Assembly (NCBI GenBank): GCA_021521415.1
Contig: JAIQDT010003780.1
Span: 186,001-250,000 of the forward strand
From: Bidens hawaiensis
Lineage: Eukaryota > Streptophyta > Magnoliopsida > Asterales > Asteraceae
DNA: 64,000 bases
Direction: 5' to 3'
Below the pieces are notes generated by a model that was given only the letters and a program-made list of their open reading frames with translations, had not been told where the DNA came from and made no database searches. Of the stretch, positions 1-11,394 are shown piece after piece. How positions within the stretch are numbered: the first letter of the stretch is position 1; each line of letters starts with the position of its first letter. A program made the position numbers and the translations under genes.

Positions 1-1
1 C

Positions 2-2494
2 TCTTGTTTCTCCAAAATCGATCTCCGTTCTGGCTATCACCAGTTGCGTATCCGCGAAGAAGATATTCCCAAGACTGCTTTTCGAACCCGCTACGGTCAT
101 TTTGAATTCTTGGTCATGCCCTTTGGTTTAACCAACGCACCCGCTGTCTTCATGGATCTAATGAACCGGGTGTGTAGATCTTTCTTGGACCGATTCGTGA
201 TCGTGTTTATCGATGACGTTCTGGTATATTCCAAAACCAAGGCCGAGCATGAGCAACATCTTCAGTTGGTATTGCAAAAGCTTCGAACCGAACAACTCTA
301 TGCCAAACTCTCCAAGTGTGAGTTCTGGTCGGATGAAGTACAGTTTCTTGGTCATGTTGTAAACAAGATGGGTATTCATGTCGACCCATCCAAAATTGAA
401 GCAATCAAGAACTGGATTACACCGTCCACTCCTACCGAAATCCGTTCCTTTTTGGGCCTAGCTGGTTACTACCGGCGATTCATTTCGAACTTCTCAAAAA
501 TCGCCTTGCCTTTAACAGCATTAACGCACAAAGGCAAACCGTATGTTTGGGGCTCGAAGCAAGAAGAAGCCTTTCAAACGCTCAAGCAATTGTTGTGCGA
601 AGCTCCTGTTTTAGCATTACCTGAGGGTACTGACGACTTTTTCGTTTATTGTGATGCCTCCAACCAAGGTCTCGGTTGTGTACTTATGCAACGAGGCAAG
701 GTTATCGCTTACGCGTTTAGGCAACTCAAAATTCATGAAAAGAATTATACGACTCACGACCTCGAACTTGGTGCAGTTGTATTTGCCTTAAAAATCTGGA
801 GACACTACCTCTATGGGACTAAGTGTATCATTTACACAGACCATAAAAGCCTTCAGCACATTTTTGATCAAAAGGAACTTAACATGAGACAACGCCGATG
901 GAACGAACTCATCAGCGATTACGATTGTGAGATCCGATATCACCCTGGAAAGGCTAATGTGGTAGCCGATGCGCTCAGCCGCAAACCCAGTCAACTCAAC
1001 TGTATCTTGCCGCGCACGCAGCTTCACTTCGCGCCGATCCAAAACGATCTTGAATCGCGCATTCGTGACGCGCAGCGCGCATCGATCAGCAAAGGCAACC
1101 TACGCGCCGAGTTAGCGTGTGATGCAGAAGCGCATCTGGTCCCTAACCTGAATGGAATTCTCTGTTATCTCAATCGCATCTGGATCCCCAATGATGAGAA
1201 TCTTCGCTCTGTCATACTGAGTGAAGCGCACAAATCTCGGTATTCAGTTCATCCTGGTGCTGACAAAATGTACAAAGATTTGCGCCTTTCTTTTTGGTGG
1301 CCTGGTATGAAAAAGGATATTGCTGTGTTCGTAGCTAAATGCCTAACTTGTTCTAAAGTAAAAGCTGAACATCAACGCCCATCTGGTTTGCTCGAACAAC
1401 CTGAAATTCCTACATGGAAATGGGAATGTATAGCAATGGACTTTATCACCAAGTTACCCTTGACTGCAAGCAAACATGATAGCATTTGGGTAATAGTGGA
1501 TCGATTGACCAAATCTGCCCACTTTCTGCCCATTCGTGAAACCTACCGTGTTGAACAACTTGCGCATCTTTATGTCAGGGAAATTGTCTGCCGTCATGGT
1601 ACTCCTTTGAGCATCATATCCGATCGCGATGGCCGTTTTATATCTCGCTTTTGGAAATCTCTCCAATCTGCGTTAGGAACTCGTTTGGACATAAGTACTG
1701 CATATCATCCTCAAACTGACGGACAGTCTGAGCGAACCATCCAAACCCTTGAGGATATGCTTCGATCTTGTGTTCTTGATTTTGGAGGTAATTGGGATTC
1801 ACACCTACCTCTGGTCGAGTTCTCTTATAATAACAGCTATCATTCCAGCATCGGTATGGCCCCATTTGAAGCACTTTACGGTCGAAAGTGCCGATCACCG
1901 ATTTGTTGGAACGAAGTGGGTGAAGTTCAAATCACAGGACCCGAACTAGTTCAAGAGACAACCGATAAAATCGCCAAGATCCGTGATCATCTGCTGACTG
2001 CCAGAAGCCGACAGAAGAGTTACGCAGATCGCAGGCGGAAGCCTCTCGAATTTCTAGTTGGTGATCTTGTTCTCCTCAAAGTGTCGCCCTGGAAGGGTGT
2101 TGTCCGCTTTGGGAAGAAAGGTAAGCTTGCGCCTCGTTATGTTGGTCCGTTCAAGATTCTTGCGAGGGTGGGAAAAGTTGCCTACAAACTGGACCTGCCG
2201 CCCGCGCTCAGCAATGTGCATCCAACTTTCCATGTATCCAATCTCAAGAAATGTTTAGCTGACGAGAACCTCCACATACCACTTGATGAAGTTCAAGTTG
2301 ATGAGTCTATGCATTTCGTTGAGAAGCCTGTTGAGATTATGGATCGCGAGGTGAAGCAAACCAAGCGCAGTCGCATCCCTATTGTTAAAGTTCGTTGGCA
2401 GTCCAAGCGCGGAGCCGAGTTCACTTGGGAAAGGGAAGATCAGATGAAGATCAAGTACCCGCACCTTTTCTCTGCGCATCCTACTTCGAGTTAA
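2..2494 (+). CDS. pol: Ty3/gypsy chromovirus Pol, 5'-truncated by window edge
   Basis: Reverse transcriptase, RNase H, integrase and chromodomain of an LTR retrotransposon, the enzymes for reverse transcription and genomic insertion. The frame is already open at base 2, so gag, protease and the first part of RT lie outside the window. Seen in order: the RT catalytic FIDD (Asp-Asp at about 212-217), the RNase H motif CDAS (about 650), the integrase His/Cys zinc finger (about 1230-1365), the integrase core acidic residues in MDFIT (about 1438), SDRDGRF (about 1620) and QSERTIQ (about 1727), and a C-terminal chromodomain with KVRWQS and EFTWERED (about 2385-2440). Stop TAA at 2492-2494. No internal stop or frameshift is visible. 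The chromodomain and the domain order RT-RH-INT place it with Tekay/Del-like chromoviruses. It is the same clade as the element at 41.6-52.8 kb, but the nucleotide sequence is clearly diverged. Confidence 0.95.
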   Translation, partial: SCFSKIDLRSGYHQLRIREEDIPKTAFRTRYGHFEFLVMPFGLTNAPAVFMDLMNRVCRSFLDRFVIVFIDDVLVYSKTKAEHEQHLQLVLQKLRTEQLYAKLSKCEFWSDEVQFLGHVVNKMGIHVDPSKIEAIKNWITPSTPTEIRSFLGLAGYYRRFISNFSKIALPLTALTHKGKPYVWGSKQEEAFQTLKQLLCEAPVLALPEGTDDFFVYCDASNQGLGCVLMQRGKVIAYAFRQLKIHEKNYTTHDLELGAVVFALKIWRHYLYGTKCIIYTDHKSLQHIFDQKELNMRQRRWNELISDYDCEIRYHPGKANVVADALSRKPSQLNCILPRTQLHFAPIQNDLESRIRDAQRASISKGNLRAELACDAEAHLVPNLNGILCYLNRIWIPNDENLRSVILSEAHKSRYSVHPGADKMYKDLRLSFWWPGMKKDIAVFVAKCLTCSKVKAEHQRPSGLLEQPEIPTWKWECIAMDFITKLPLTASKHDSIWVIVDRLTKSAHFLPIRETYRVEQLAHLYVREIVCRHGTPLSIISDRDGRFISRFWKSLQSALGTRLDISTAYHPQTDGQSERTIQTLEDMLRSCVLDFGGNWDSHLPLVEFSYNNSYHSSIGMAPFEALYGRKCRSPICWNEVGEVQITGPELVQETTDKIAKIRDHLLTARSRQKSYADRRRKPLEFLVGDLVLLKVSPWKGVVRFGKKGKLAPRYVGPFKILARVGKVAYKLDLPPALSNVHPTFHVSNLKKCLADENLHIPLDEVQVDESMHFVEKPVEIMDREVKQTKRSRIPIVKVRWQSKRGAEFTWEREDQMKIKYPHLFSAHPTSS

Positions 2495-2528
2495 ATTTCG
2501 GGACGAAATTTCTTAAAGAAGGGGAGAC
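2493..2528 (+). other. Stem-loop and polypurine tract before the 3' LTR
   Basis: Bases 2493-2511 form a perfect 8-bp stem (AAATTTCG / CGAAATTT) around a GGA loop and overlap the pol stop codon. A purine run (AAAGAAGGGGAGA) follows directly and ends at the first base of the LTR; this is the expected plus-strand primer (polypurine tract) of an LTR retrotransposon. The same arrangement occurs in the second chromovirus near 49.9-50.0 kb. Confidence 0.75.
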
Positions 2529-4530
2529 TGTGACAACTGCCCAAATCCGACCCGACCCAGGTACCCGTTTTCGAATCCGATTCTTTTTATGATTTAAAAT
2601 TTGATTATTAATCTTTGTAAATTTAACATTAAATAAATCGTATATATATATATATATAAATTTTTATAATACTTACTCCTAATAATAATATTTCCTTTCC
2701 GCCGTCCCGCCCTTTTCTCTCTTGTCGCTATCTCGCCGTTTTCTCTCTTGTCGCCGTCCCGCCCCTCTGCTTAACCCTTACGCCTTGAACCCCTTTTCCT
2801 CTTAACTCTTTGCTTGTCCTTTGGTTCTTCCCGCCTAAGGATGTCTGCGCAGCTCCACGCGCCAGACTCTTTACTAGGAAGCCTGCGTGAAGACCGGCTG
2901 TTCCTGCGATACGCGAGACGAACTCTTCTCGCAGCGCGCTAAGAATTGTAGTTCTTCTCGCAGCGCGCTAAGAATTGTAGTTCTTCTCGCAACGCGCTAA
3001 GAATTGTAATTCTTCTCGCAGCGCGCTAAGAATTGTAATTCTTCCCGCGACGCGCTAAGGATTTAAGTTCTTCCCGCGGCGCGCTAAGGTTTGTTCTGTC
3101 TGCCTTCGCCCTCGCGCGCGCTCGAGCTTTCTCGCGCTAGACCTTAAGTCTTTTCTTCTGTTAGCCTGTATGCTTTTGAAATATCTTATCTTTTGTATGA
3201 GCACTTTAGGTCAGTTCCGACATCTGTCCGAAAAGCCACTTTCGGCGCAGCATGCGCACCAATCCTATTGGTTGACAGAAAAAATGACTGACATAATCTT
3301 TTGAAATCTTCTTTTGCATGCCTTGAACAGTGTATTATCTGACACCTCCCATGCTTTAATCTGTAACCTGTCAGCCTTCCCCATCCCCTGCAGCTGCCGG
3401 CATATCTTTGGATATCTTTTGCTTTTGTTTTCTTGTGCTTTTTAATATCTTTTGCTTGATTTGTTGAGATCTTTTCCTCTTTTCAAGGGATTGTGTTCCC
3501 TAGGGTTTGCCTATAAATTAAACTATTTTCTTAACACTACACACACTACACTTAATCACTCCCCAAATCTCCCTTTGCTCTCTGCCGTAGTTCCTCAGCG
3601 ACGCCTCCTTGCATCCGCCTTCTCTTCGTTTCTGCCCTGAAATCTCGGTAAATATATATTATATAAATTTTGTTTAAGTAACTTACATATATTCAAGACA
3701 TAAAAACCAATCGTTAAACCAATAACCTCTTATTTATAGGTTAACTTGTGCTTGTTTAAAATTTGGATTCTTGCTTATCTTTCAACGCACCGTTTACAAG
3801 TGAGTAATCTCGTACTTAATCCCCTTTTATTTTTACGTTTTGGGATGTTCATGTGTTCGTACAACTTGAGTCTTAAACTTGTTTATGAAATTTATGTGCG
3901 CAAAACCCCATGTGTTATGGACGTTTACTTGGCTGTTTATTTGTATGTGTGAATCATTAACCGCTTTGACGGCCTATTCCGAAGTTTTCATGGATCCATT
4001 AGATGAACACGGGAGACCTATCGTTTACGGTTTTCTTGTTTTGTTTACACATGCACGTATGATTACTTGTTTTTGTGCTCAATTGGGAGCACGGATTGAA
4101 CTATGAGCTATGATCTAAGGCTTGATCACAATCTGATTACACCCTATGTTAAACCCCAGTTAAGCACATGTTGCGCGCAGTGTTTATTATTATCTATTTA
4201 TATCTATTAAACTTGATTTCTCACCGACACGCAAGTGTTGACGTTTTATTTTAACACATGTTCAGGTTTGCTGTAGCTGCTTTTGGAATCTCAAGGACAC
4301 GTAGGATGTTTTTCTTTTTCTTTGGACCTAGATTAAAATGTAACAAGACAAATTATGTTATTTGGATATTTTGAGTTATGATATGATTTATGTTACTTTA
4401 TGAGATTTGTGTTCTGCGCGTGCGCATTGAAAATGTATTATTTAAATATGGACACCCAAATAGTGTCGTGAGTAATGAAACAAATACGTGGCGCCCCGAT
4501 GTATAATCCGCCATCGGTTGGGGTGTTACA
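2529..4530 (+). mobile_element. 3' LTR of the first chromovirus (about 2.0 kb)
   Basis: It starts TGTGACAACTGCC immediately after the polypurine tract and ends GGGGTGTTACA, giving the usual TG...CA ends with short inverted termini. Length 2002 bp fits Tekay-type elements, which have long LTRs. It carries no coding sequence. It contains an AT microsatellite (about 2641-2660), a GC-rich tandem array (2923-3090), and CTATAAATTAAAC at about 3510, which could be the TATA box of the LTR promoter. The 5 bases after it (ACCAT) would be the target duplication, but the 5' LTR is outside the window, so this cannot be checked here. Confidence 0.85.
2923..3090 (+). repeat. 29-bp tandem array in the LTR, about 6 copies
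   Basis: Consecutive copies of a 29-bp unit of the form TTCTTCTCGCAGCGCGCTAA plus GAATTGTAG. Later copies drift (CCCGCGACGCGC, CCCGCGGCGCGC). The GCGCGC core makes this the most CpG-rich spot in the LTR. It lies upstream of the putative TATA box, a position where LTR enhancer repeats are often found. Confidence 0.85.
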
Positions 4531-6685
4531 ACCATACTCTTACCATTATAAAAGCAAGGCTCCATACACCATTTTGGTTGTTCATCTTCTCCAAACTCTC
4601 TCTCAAATCCAAGAATTCATCTTCAACATTTTGTTATTTTGATTTCTTAAGGTCAACTAACTATAGTCTTTCATTTTAACTTGTTCATCTAATGTTACTA
4701 ACACTTGAATATGGTGGTACAACATATATATAATACACACCCCTTGTTTCCTTTATTTGTTACTTCACCGACTCCGGTGGGTTAAGTTTCGAATGTCATA
4801 AGGCAAGGTTTCATGGAGGACTTCGTGTTCTTGATATATATATATACACACACACATAACTTATTATACATATCACTTATGACTAACTTCTAACCCTTTT
4901 AGTTTGTTCATCTTATTTACAAGTTCCATGGTGTGGGTTTGTATAAGACTAACCTCGGTTTAACCGAAACTAGTCCAAACCAGAAACCGAACTTTTGTTT
5001 ACTAGTTTTGTTAAAATAGTTGTTTAAACATGTTTATTGCTAGATTTGAGTTTCAAAAATCATTTTTACAAGTTCTTTGATATTAAGCATATAGAATCCA
5101 TCTATGAACTCGTTGGGAGATGGAAACCGAACTAAACCGAAACTTTTGCTTAAAAGACTTGTAGTTAACTTTTTAGTTGTAAAATTTAAGTTTTCTTCAT
5201 TTATAAACCAATATACAATTTCTATGATATTTGGGCATGTAGAAACCATCTATGAACTATTTGTGAGATGGAGACCGAACCAAACCGAACTATACCGACT
5301 TTTACTCGCTTAAGACACATAAGTGTGTTTTTAGCTATCAAGACTTGTATATTTCTTTAAAAATAGTTTACAAACTGATTTTAATTATTTTCTTAAGTAC
5401 TTGGAATTGTTGAATCCAACTTGATCTCATCACATAGTTTGGACCGACAAAACCGAACACTCGCTTAACGTGCGTTGTTAGTTCTAAACAATAGATCTAC
5501 ATACTTGGTTAAGTGTTAGTATATTTTAATGAGTTATCTCATAACAATTAATATGTTGGAAAGTTGACTTTGGGTTTGACCATTTGTCAAGACCCGAATC
5601 GACAACCCGAACACACGTTAAAAACCCGTTTTAGTATCTTTGTCCCAAAAGAACTTGCATTTTAGCATTTTTCCCACCTTATTACTTAACATTGGTTAAG
5701 TAAATATTAAGGTTAGATACTTTAACCCGGTTTCGAGCAAACTTACATTTTTAAAGGATTGTTATTATAAATTCTTAAATAGTTACATTTTAAACCTTGA
5801 ACTTTAATTGTTTACTTTTTGCAACAATTATTTTATTTAAAGATCTTCAAGACAACCATTCTAAATCCAAGATTTTATTGTCATTTAGGCCTTGCTCGTT
5901 AAACTTCATCCATCCGGTTATTCATCTTTTACCGATCAAGTTTTATACTTGAACGTGAGTAACTTCATACCCCGTTTTCTATCTTTTGTTTTGGGGTGAC
6001 ATTTCATATTTATTCAAATCAAATGCTTTATACTTGAGTCTTAAACCACAAACGTTGTTGTATACTTTACTTGAATAATTGCTCGATTTGGTGTTCTATG
6101 CTTATATGCCTATGTGTTTATCGCTTTCGGTTGGTGGAATCTATAAATCCTAGACTACTTGGCATCCCCTTGTAGCAAGGTGTCGTTAACGTAATGCAAT
6201 TAACGATATTCTATTAAATCCTAGACTACTTGGCAATCCCTTGTAGCTAGGTGGCGCTAACATAATTCTATTAGCGATTGTCAATTTATCCAAGTTTATA
6301 GCTATTATTTATGGTTTTGTATACTAGTTTTGTGGCTTTTCATACTATATATCTATTGTTCAAACTTATGAATTGCTCACCAACATTTGTATTGACAACT
6401 TTATTTTATGAAATGTTACAGGTTTGCATCTAGGTTGATTATGGAGTTCGGTGAAGAAAATGACACAAATACCGTTAGGATATTAGCAAAAATGAACAAT
6501 ATTTGATTTGCTATATTTTGCTATATTTTGTTGTATTTGACTTATGAATATTTGGTTATGTGACATTTTTGATGTTGTGAAATGAAATGAGTTTGTTAAA
6601 TATTGTCGCTTTATATAGTGTCATGCGCTTATGAGCAATCGTTGCACCCCCGGCATGTTCCGCCTCCTTTGGTCGGGGTGTGACA
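4531..6685 (+). mobile_element. 3' part of an older LTR, interrupted by the first chromovirus
   Basis: This non-coding stretch ends CCTTTGGTCGGGGTGTGACA, closely resembling the end of the LTR just upstream, and begins abruptly with a TATA-like ATTATAAAAGC (about 4546) and a CT-rich leader. The simplest reading is that the first chromovirus inserted inside an older LTR; its 5' part would lie left of the window. No gag or pol remnant is visible on its right side, so it may be a solo LTR. Inside are two local duplications: a roughly 147-bp pair around 5095-5310 with GAACCGAAC-like words, and a 70-bp pair at 6144-6283. Confidence 0.6.
6144..6283 (+). repeat. 70-bp tandem duplication
   Basis: Two adjacent copies begin TAAATCCTAGACTACTTGGC and contain GCTAAC/GTTAAC plus a short ATTAACGATAT-like tail. 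They differ by several substitutions. They sit in the older LTR. Confidence 0.8.
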
Positions 6686-6709
6686 TTGCGAGGTTGACAA
6701 TTCGGATCC

Positions 6710-7075
6710 CGAGCGCACCTGGGTTTTCGTCACAATGTGTGTTACGTCAGGGAGGCACGCTCTTGTTGTGGCACAACGACTGTTAAGTGACAACGTGCGG
6801 TATTGTTTCCTGTAGGGAACGCCAAAGCCAAACTCTGAAGCCAACGTGGGTCCGGTTAAGACAACATAGTATGGTCAAAGTGGAGCAACGGGGCTCTCGA
6901 GCTCACCCAGGTTTTCATCCCACTGTGTGTTACGCCAGAGAGTTCCGCTCTTGTGACAGCACAATGACTGTCAGCGGTATGGTCTCACGCGGGGAACGCC
7001 TAAGCCAAAATATGAAGCCAACGTGGGTCTGGTTAAAACAACATAGTCCGACCAGAGTGGAACGACGGGTTTCTC
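6710..7075 (+). repeat. 188-bp tandem duplication, satellite-like
   Basis: Unit 1 (6710-6897) and unit 2 (6898 to about 7075) align along their whole length: both carry TGTGTGTTACG, GGGAACGCC, GAAGCCAACGTGGGT and GGTTAA-ACAACATAGT. A weak third start (AACGTGATCTGGTTAA at about 7103) follows. Identity is roughly 80 percent by eye. Unit length is in the range of plant satellite monomers, but only two or so units are present. Short open frames through it on both strands look accidental. Confidence 0.75.
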
Positions 7076-7513
7076 CAAATAAAAGAGTGTAATGGCCAAA
7101 AACAACGTGATCTGGTTAATATTTCTTGATAGTAGCCCAAAAGGGCTCCGGGGTCCACCCCCGTTTCATTTTTTTTATATCTCTTGGTTAACCAAACTCA
7201 TTTATAACATTCGGTTTTTGGGTTAGTTAGTTAAAGCTCATTAACTACGTGACAATGTTGTGACGTTTTAACTAACCGAATCACAATACATAATCTAATT
7301 AATAACCATTAGATTATATTCATAACTTCAAACTTAACTAGGCACCATGTAACTTTTAAACCAAGTTACCCATCTTCCTACATTACCAAATAACGGCCAT
7401 GTTTTAACAACCTCGCGCACAAATGATTCTAATCGATCAAAAAAAGATTATTACCAAACTTAACCACCAATCAACGGTCATTTAATTAAGGTAAATATTT
7501 TTGTAATTGATAT
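7076..7513. other. Intergenic DNA upstream of the MADS gene
   Basis: AT-rich sequence with TTAACTAACCGAA/TTAGTTAGTTAA words and no coding signal. It holds the proximal promoter of the downstream MADS-box gene. No other feature was recognised. Confidence 0.5.
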
Positions 7514-7519
7514 TTGCTT

Positions 7520-7527
7520 ATAAATAG
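7520..7527 (+). promoter_or_regulatory. TATA box of the MADS-box gene
   Basis: TATAAATA lies about 90 bases before the ATG at 7610. That predicts transcription start near 7550 and a leader of about 60 bases. It also argues against starting translation further upstream, because an upstream start would overlap the TATA box. Confidence 0.6.
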
Positions 7528-7609
7528 TCTTTCCGTCTCATTATTTCATTACATGTTATTCCACACACAAACAATATTATTATCAATCACCGACTTACGA
7601 CTGACCGCC

Positions 7610-8371
7610 ATGGTTCTTGCAAACCACCACATCGGAAGTAGTGTTAGCATGAATAATACGAAGAAGACAACGAATGGCCGGAAGAAGATAGAGATCAAGA
7701 AGATAGAAGAAGCCAACAGCCGCCAAGTCACCTTCTCCAAACGCCGTACCGGACTCTTCAAGAAGGCCTCAGAGCTTTGTATCTTGACCGGGGCCCAAGT
7801 CGCCATTATCGTCACCTCTCCAGGCGGTAGGGTTTTCGCTTTCGGCCACCCCAAAGTTGAAACCGTAGTCGACCGCTATCTAAACAATAATAATAATAAT
7901 AACAACGCCACCACCAGTACCGGTTATAATAACCAGTACTCTTCTCCTCCACCCCTGCCGGCTCAAGAGTTCAACCAGCATTACACCGAGGTTTCAAGGG
8001 AACTCGAGGCCGAGAAGAAGCGAAGGGATCAGATGATCCCTTCGAGTAGTAGCAGTTTGCCGTGGTTTGAGGGGCCCACCGAGGGGATGGACGTGGGTGA
8101 GTTGGACCTCTTCTTGTGGTCCTTGCTCGAGTTGAGGAGGAAGGTCCTCACCCGAGCCGACGAGCTAATGATGATCAACAGGCCGCAGCACTCTTCCGCT
8201 GCTGCTGCTGCTGCTGCTGGTCCGAACGTACTGTTTGATCAAATGCGGTGGAACAATTATGTTGTTAACGGCGGTCACACGACAGCGGACCCAACAAACG
8301 GCGCCGGTGGGTTTGTGTTTCAGCATCATGGCATTGGCGGATCAGGAGATCAGATACTGCCAAAGTTTTAG
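7610..8371 (+). CDS. Type I (M-alpha) MADS-box transcription factor, AGL61/AGL62-like
   Basis: Nuclear DNA-binding protein of 253 aa encoded by one exon, as is usual for type I MADS genes. The MADS domain spans about residues 24-85, with GRKKIEIKKIEE, VTFSKRRTGLFKKASEL and the M-alpha signature GGRVFAFGHP. There is no keratin-like K domain. After the MADS domain come an Asn run (from AAT/AAC repeats), a charged helix (SRELEAEKKRRDQM), a region rich in Leu, Trp and acidic residues (GELDLFLWSLLELRRK) that may mediate dimerisation, an Ala run and a Gly-rich tail. The chosen ATG sits in a strong context (CCGCCATGG) and follows the TATA box; the next Met is residue 14. In Arabidopsis, AGL61 and AGL62 act in the central cell and endosperm. 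A role in female gametophyte or seed development is inferred from family only. Confidence 0.9.
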   Translation: MVLANHHIGSSVSMNNTKKTTNGRKKIEIKKIEEANSRQVTFSKRRTGLFKKASELCILTGAQVAIIVTSPGGRVFAFGHPKVETVVDRYLNNNNNNNNATTSTGYNNQYSSPPPLPAQEFNQHYTEVSRELEAEKKRRDQMIPSSSSSLPWFEGPTEGMDVGELDLFLWSLLELRRKVLTRADELMMINRPQHSSAAAAAAAGPNVLFDQMRWNNYVVNGGHTTADPTNGAGGFVFQHHGIGGSGDQILPKF

Positions 8372-9177
8372 GGTGAAAATAGTTAAATAAATATTCAAGG
8401 ATCAATTGTTGAATATCCATATGGTAAACCGTAGCTAGCTAGATGCTGTTTTGAGTTCTTGTTATGGATTTTTTATGGTTTATGATTTTTATGTTTTGGT
8501 GTGGTTTACTTTGTGTGCTGTTGAATTCTTTGATTAATAATATGGTGTGAAATTAATTTTTACATGCTGCTACTGATCTAACATAAGATTCATAAGTACT
8601 CAAGGTTTAGACTAGACAGGTTACAGTTACATGTCAGTTTTATGTTGATCTTTACTGTTATAAGGTTTTGTTTAAATGAGTTCATGTTGGTTTTAGATAC
8701 ACCTCTTTAACCCATTTATCTTTTTTTTAGATGAGGTAAAGCATAGTTTATCATGATATGCATATATGTAGTTTAAACATATACTTATTTTACATTTAAC
8801 TGTATTTTTAATTGTAAATTTGCCATTTAGAGAATTAATATGCAAAAAAATTGAAATATAATTAACAGTCATATTAAATAAGTCATCTTCGTGTCAACCC
8901 GTGAAAACTAGTGTCGTGTTCAGTTGCGTGTCAAGTTTTTGGGTTTCCATCTAGTGTCGTGTTCAGTTGCGTGTCCATCTGGCAAACAATCATAATATGG
9001 TAGCTAGAGGCCCATAAAGCCCATAACCGATTATTCTTACACTTGGATGGAAACACTGTCAAAATCAGCCAAAAACATAACAAATTACACAAACACAAAT
9101 TATAAAATCAATACTATGATTGGGTTAAAAAGATTATGATTTTAAACCTGAGCTGGAGGGTTAGACTAAAGAGAGAA
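8372..9177. other. 3' flank of MADS gene and AT-rich spacer
   Basis: The first 200 bases are probably the 3' UTR, with AATAAT/TTAATAATATGG possible polyadenylation signals (about 8535). Further right the words TAGTGTCGTGTTCAGTTGCG occur twice about 42 bases apart (near 8911 and 8953), a short direct repeat typical of transposon debris. No gene seen. Confidence 0.45.
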
Positions 9178-11394
9178 TCTTACACCGGACAATGGTTCGG
9201 AATGGACACGGTGAGCTACAACGGTGCGAGCCTAGGGAAGTGTTTTGAGCTTGGAGCCAGTTGGGAGGGTACCAGCAGGACCACACTGTCTTAGTGAGTT
9301 GACTGCAGATATAATAATGCGTGGGGTCCCGCCAGGTGGACGACGAGGTGGCGCTAGTCACTACAAGTTCATCCATTGCAAGGTCCTAAAGAATAGCTGT
9401 GAATCCTGCAGATAAAATATGGTTAGAGTTGTATAAACTTTATGGTTTGTATTATTAATATTTGCAGAAAACAAATCAGACGGATCAGGTTGACCCGCAA
9501 ACCTCCTTTTTAATAATTAAAAATTAAACAAATTACGAGGTTGCATGCATTAAACAAATATTTGTAGAAAACAAATCAGGCGGGTCTCTATATTATTCAT
9601 TTGACCCGTTTGAGATAAACACAACCCGTATCAAGCCATTCTTACATAACGGGTCAAATTATTTTTATTTGAGTACCTGAACTGAGCCAAATCTATATAC
9701 TGCATTTTCAGATTCATCTTCTGAAGTTGAAGGTGAATAATATGAATCAAAAGCAACTCCACTAACCTGCAAATCAGGTAACAGGTCAAAAGTCAAACTT
9801 CGTCTTGGGTTGACCAAAAACATATTTTTGGTCCAAAAGAATCAATTTTATTAAATTATTTGTGTATCAGATAGTATTGTACTATACTTTTTACAAAAGA
9901 AACCAACCTTTTTACGTTTTTACCTGTTTGACCCGTTAAAAATGGAACATAATCAGAGTTGACCGGTTCATAAGTCAGTGGGCCAGAATAATTACCCATG
10001 AGTTGTGACCTTCTCCCCTTGCTACCCCATTTTATGAAAAACAAACTAGTTTTAACAAAATAGTGTAACAATCATCAGGGATGGTTTTACAGTTTTACCT
10101 CCGGGCACAACAAAGAAGAGCACCATAGTAACTTTTTCCACCATATATAAGTTGCTCATTTAAGTAATCAAATACCCGTATATAGCCTATTTGGAAAAAA
10201 ATAATATAAAGAACAAGAATTAGAGGCAATCAACTAATTAATATTCATTACCATCTCTGCGGCTCTGCCAACAGTTGCTAAATGTTTTCCATCAACTGAA
10301 TATGCAAGCGCATTAAGAAAAGTTGGTCATGTAGCTTACTAGAACGCAAATGTGCAACAGAGAATTGAGGGTGATCCTTGATTCAGGGAATGAGAATCAC
10401 CAGGATCGTCTTTGCTCTAAAACTATTGAAATGTAAAGTCAATGTAATTGTGAAACTCAGTCAAACAATGATATGGAGAAACTTTTATGAATTGAAAGCT
10501 TGCCTTTTCATAAACATACAAGTTTCCAACAGCATGAGCAGCAATAAATCACCATCACGTACGTTCAGGTATCCACGCAACACATGTGCATCGACTATTG
10601 AAAAAAAGTCAATTGATTGATTATTGAGACTATTATTTTATGAACATGGTTAATTACATAAAATCTTAACTGTTATTAACGACTCCATTTTTGTAATAAT
10701 GATGTGCACCAACTAACTTCTTCACAACATTTTGCGACTGCAATCTCAGTGATCCCAAGTACTACAAAGTACAAGCAATATATGCCACAAATTAAATGAA
10801 GAATCTAATATCAAAATCCCATTTGAAACATGGAATTAGGGAAAGGTGTTACCATATTTAGCTTTGGAATCAAATGCATAAGATACAGGGTTCGAGTTAC
10901 CAAAACTAATTGACTTTATTGAGAGACATATGTCATAATCTAATCAATATTAAAAAAAATCCATCATTAAGTAGCATTTAAAACATGAAAGTATCACAAT
11001 TACCTTTTCTTACATCTGCAATCTACAAAGTATCTCCTACATTGAATATCTTATAAGTTCCTTTATTTGAACCAACTGTGGAACTGCCAGCCTTACTCTT
11101 ACTGGCACCGCCATTTGCTTTACTACCGCCCCGTTTCCTCCTGCAAATCCTAGCATTTGACTGCAATTGCCACTGCTTCCTAATAACTTTGATGCCACAT
11201 AACTAACTCCACTACTTGCAACACTATAGCTTGAGCTAGGCTGCAATGCAGGTGAATTTGCTGCAGCCTGCACCGCTAGATCCTTGAAGCGTGCTAAAGT
11301 TATATGAACACTCACAATCATCGAATTCACAACAATATCCATGTCAATTTTTGTATCAGGATTGAAATCTGAAATGAAATCATAATGTATTTCA
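9178..11394 (-). pseudogene. Decayed creC/WDR20-like WD40-repeat gene
   Basis: Minus-strand exons can be followed in order and match my recollection of plant creC-type WD40 proteins. From the N-terminus: 11394-11037 (PYEIHYD, SKLLGSSG, GFAGGNG), about 10760-10670 (SLRLQSQN, KKLVGAHHYYKNG), about 10590-10500 (CVAWIPE, AAHAVGNLYVYEK), about 10400-10250 (QFSVAHLRSSK then LAYSVDGKHLATVGR), about 10187-10101 (GYIRVFDYLNEQL, KSYYGALLCC), about 10027-9998 (GEGHNSW), 9766-9677 (SGVAFDSYYSP, YRFGSVQ) and 9405 to about 9178 (RRPPGGTP, AHRVHSEPLSG). Splice sites are partly kept (AG before and GT after the 9766-9677 exon). Stops and frameshifts break several exons, including TGA codons after CVAWIPERT, a stop in the last exon, and a frame change in the 10400-10250 block. 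Functional relatives are WD40 partners of ubiquitin-specific proteases. This copy cannot encode an intact protein. Confidence 0.8.
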
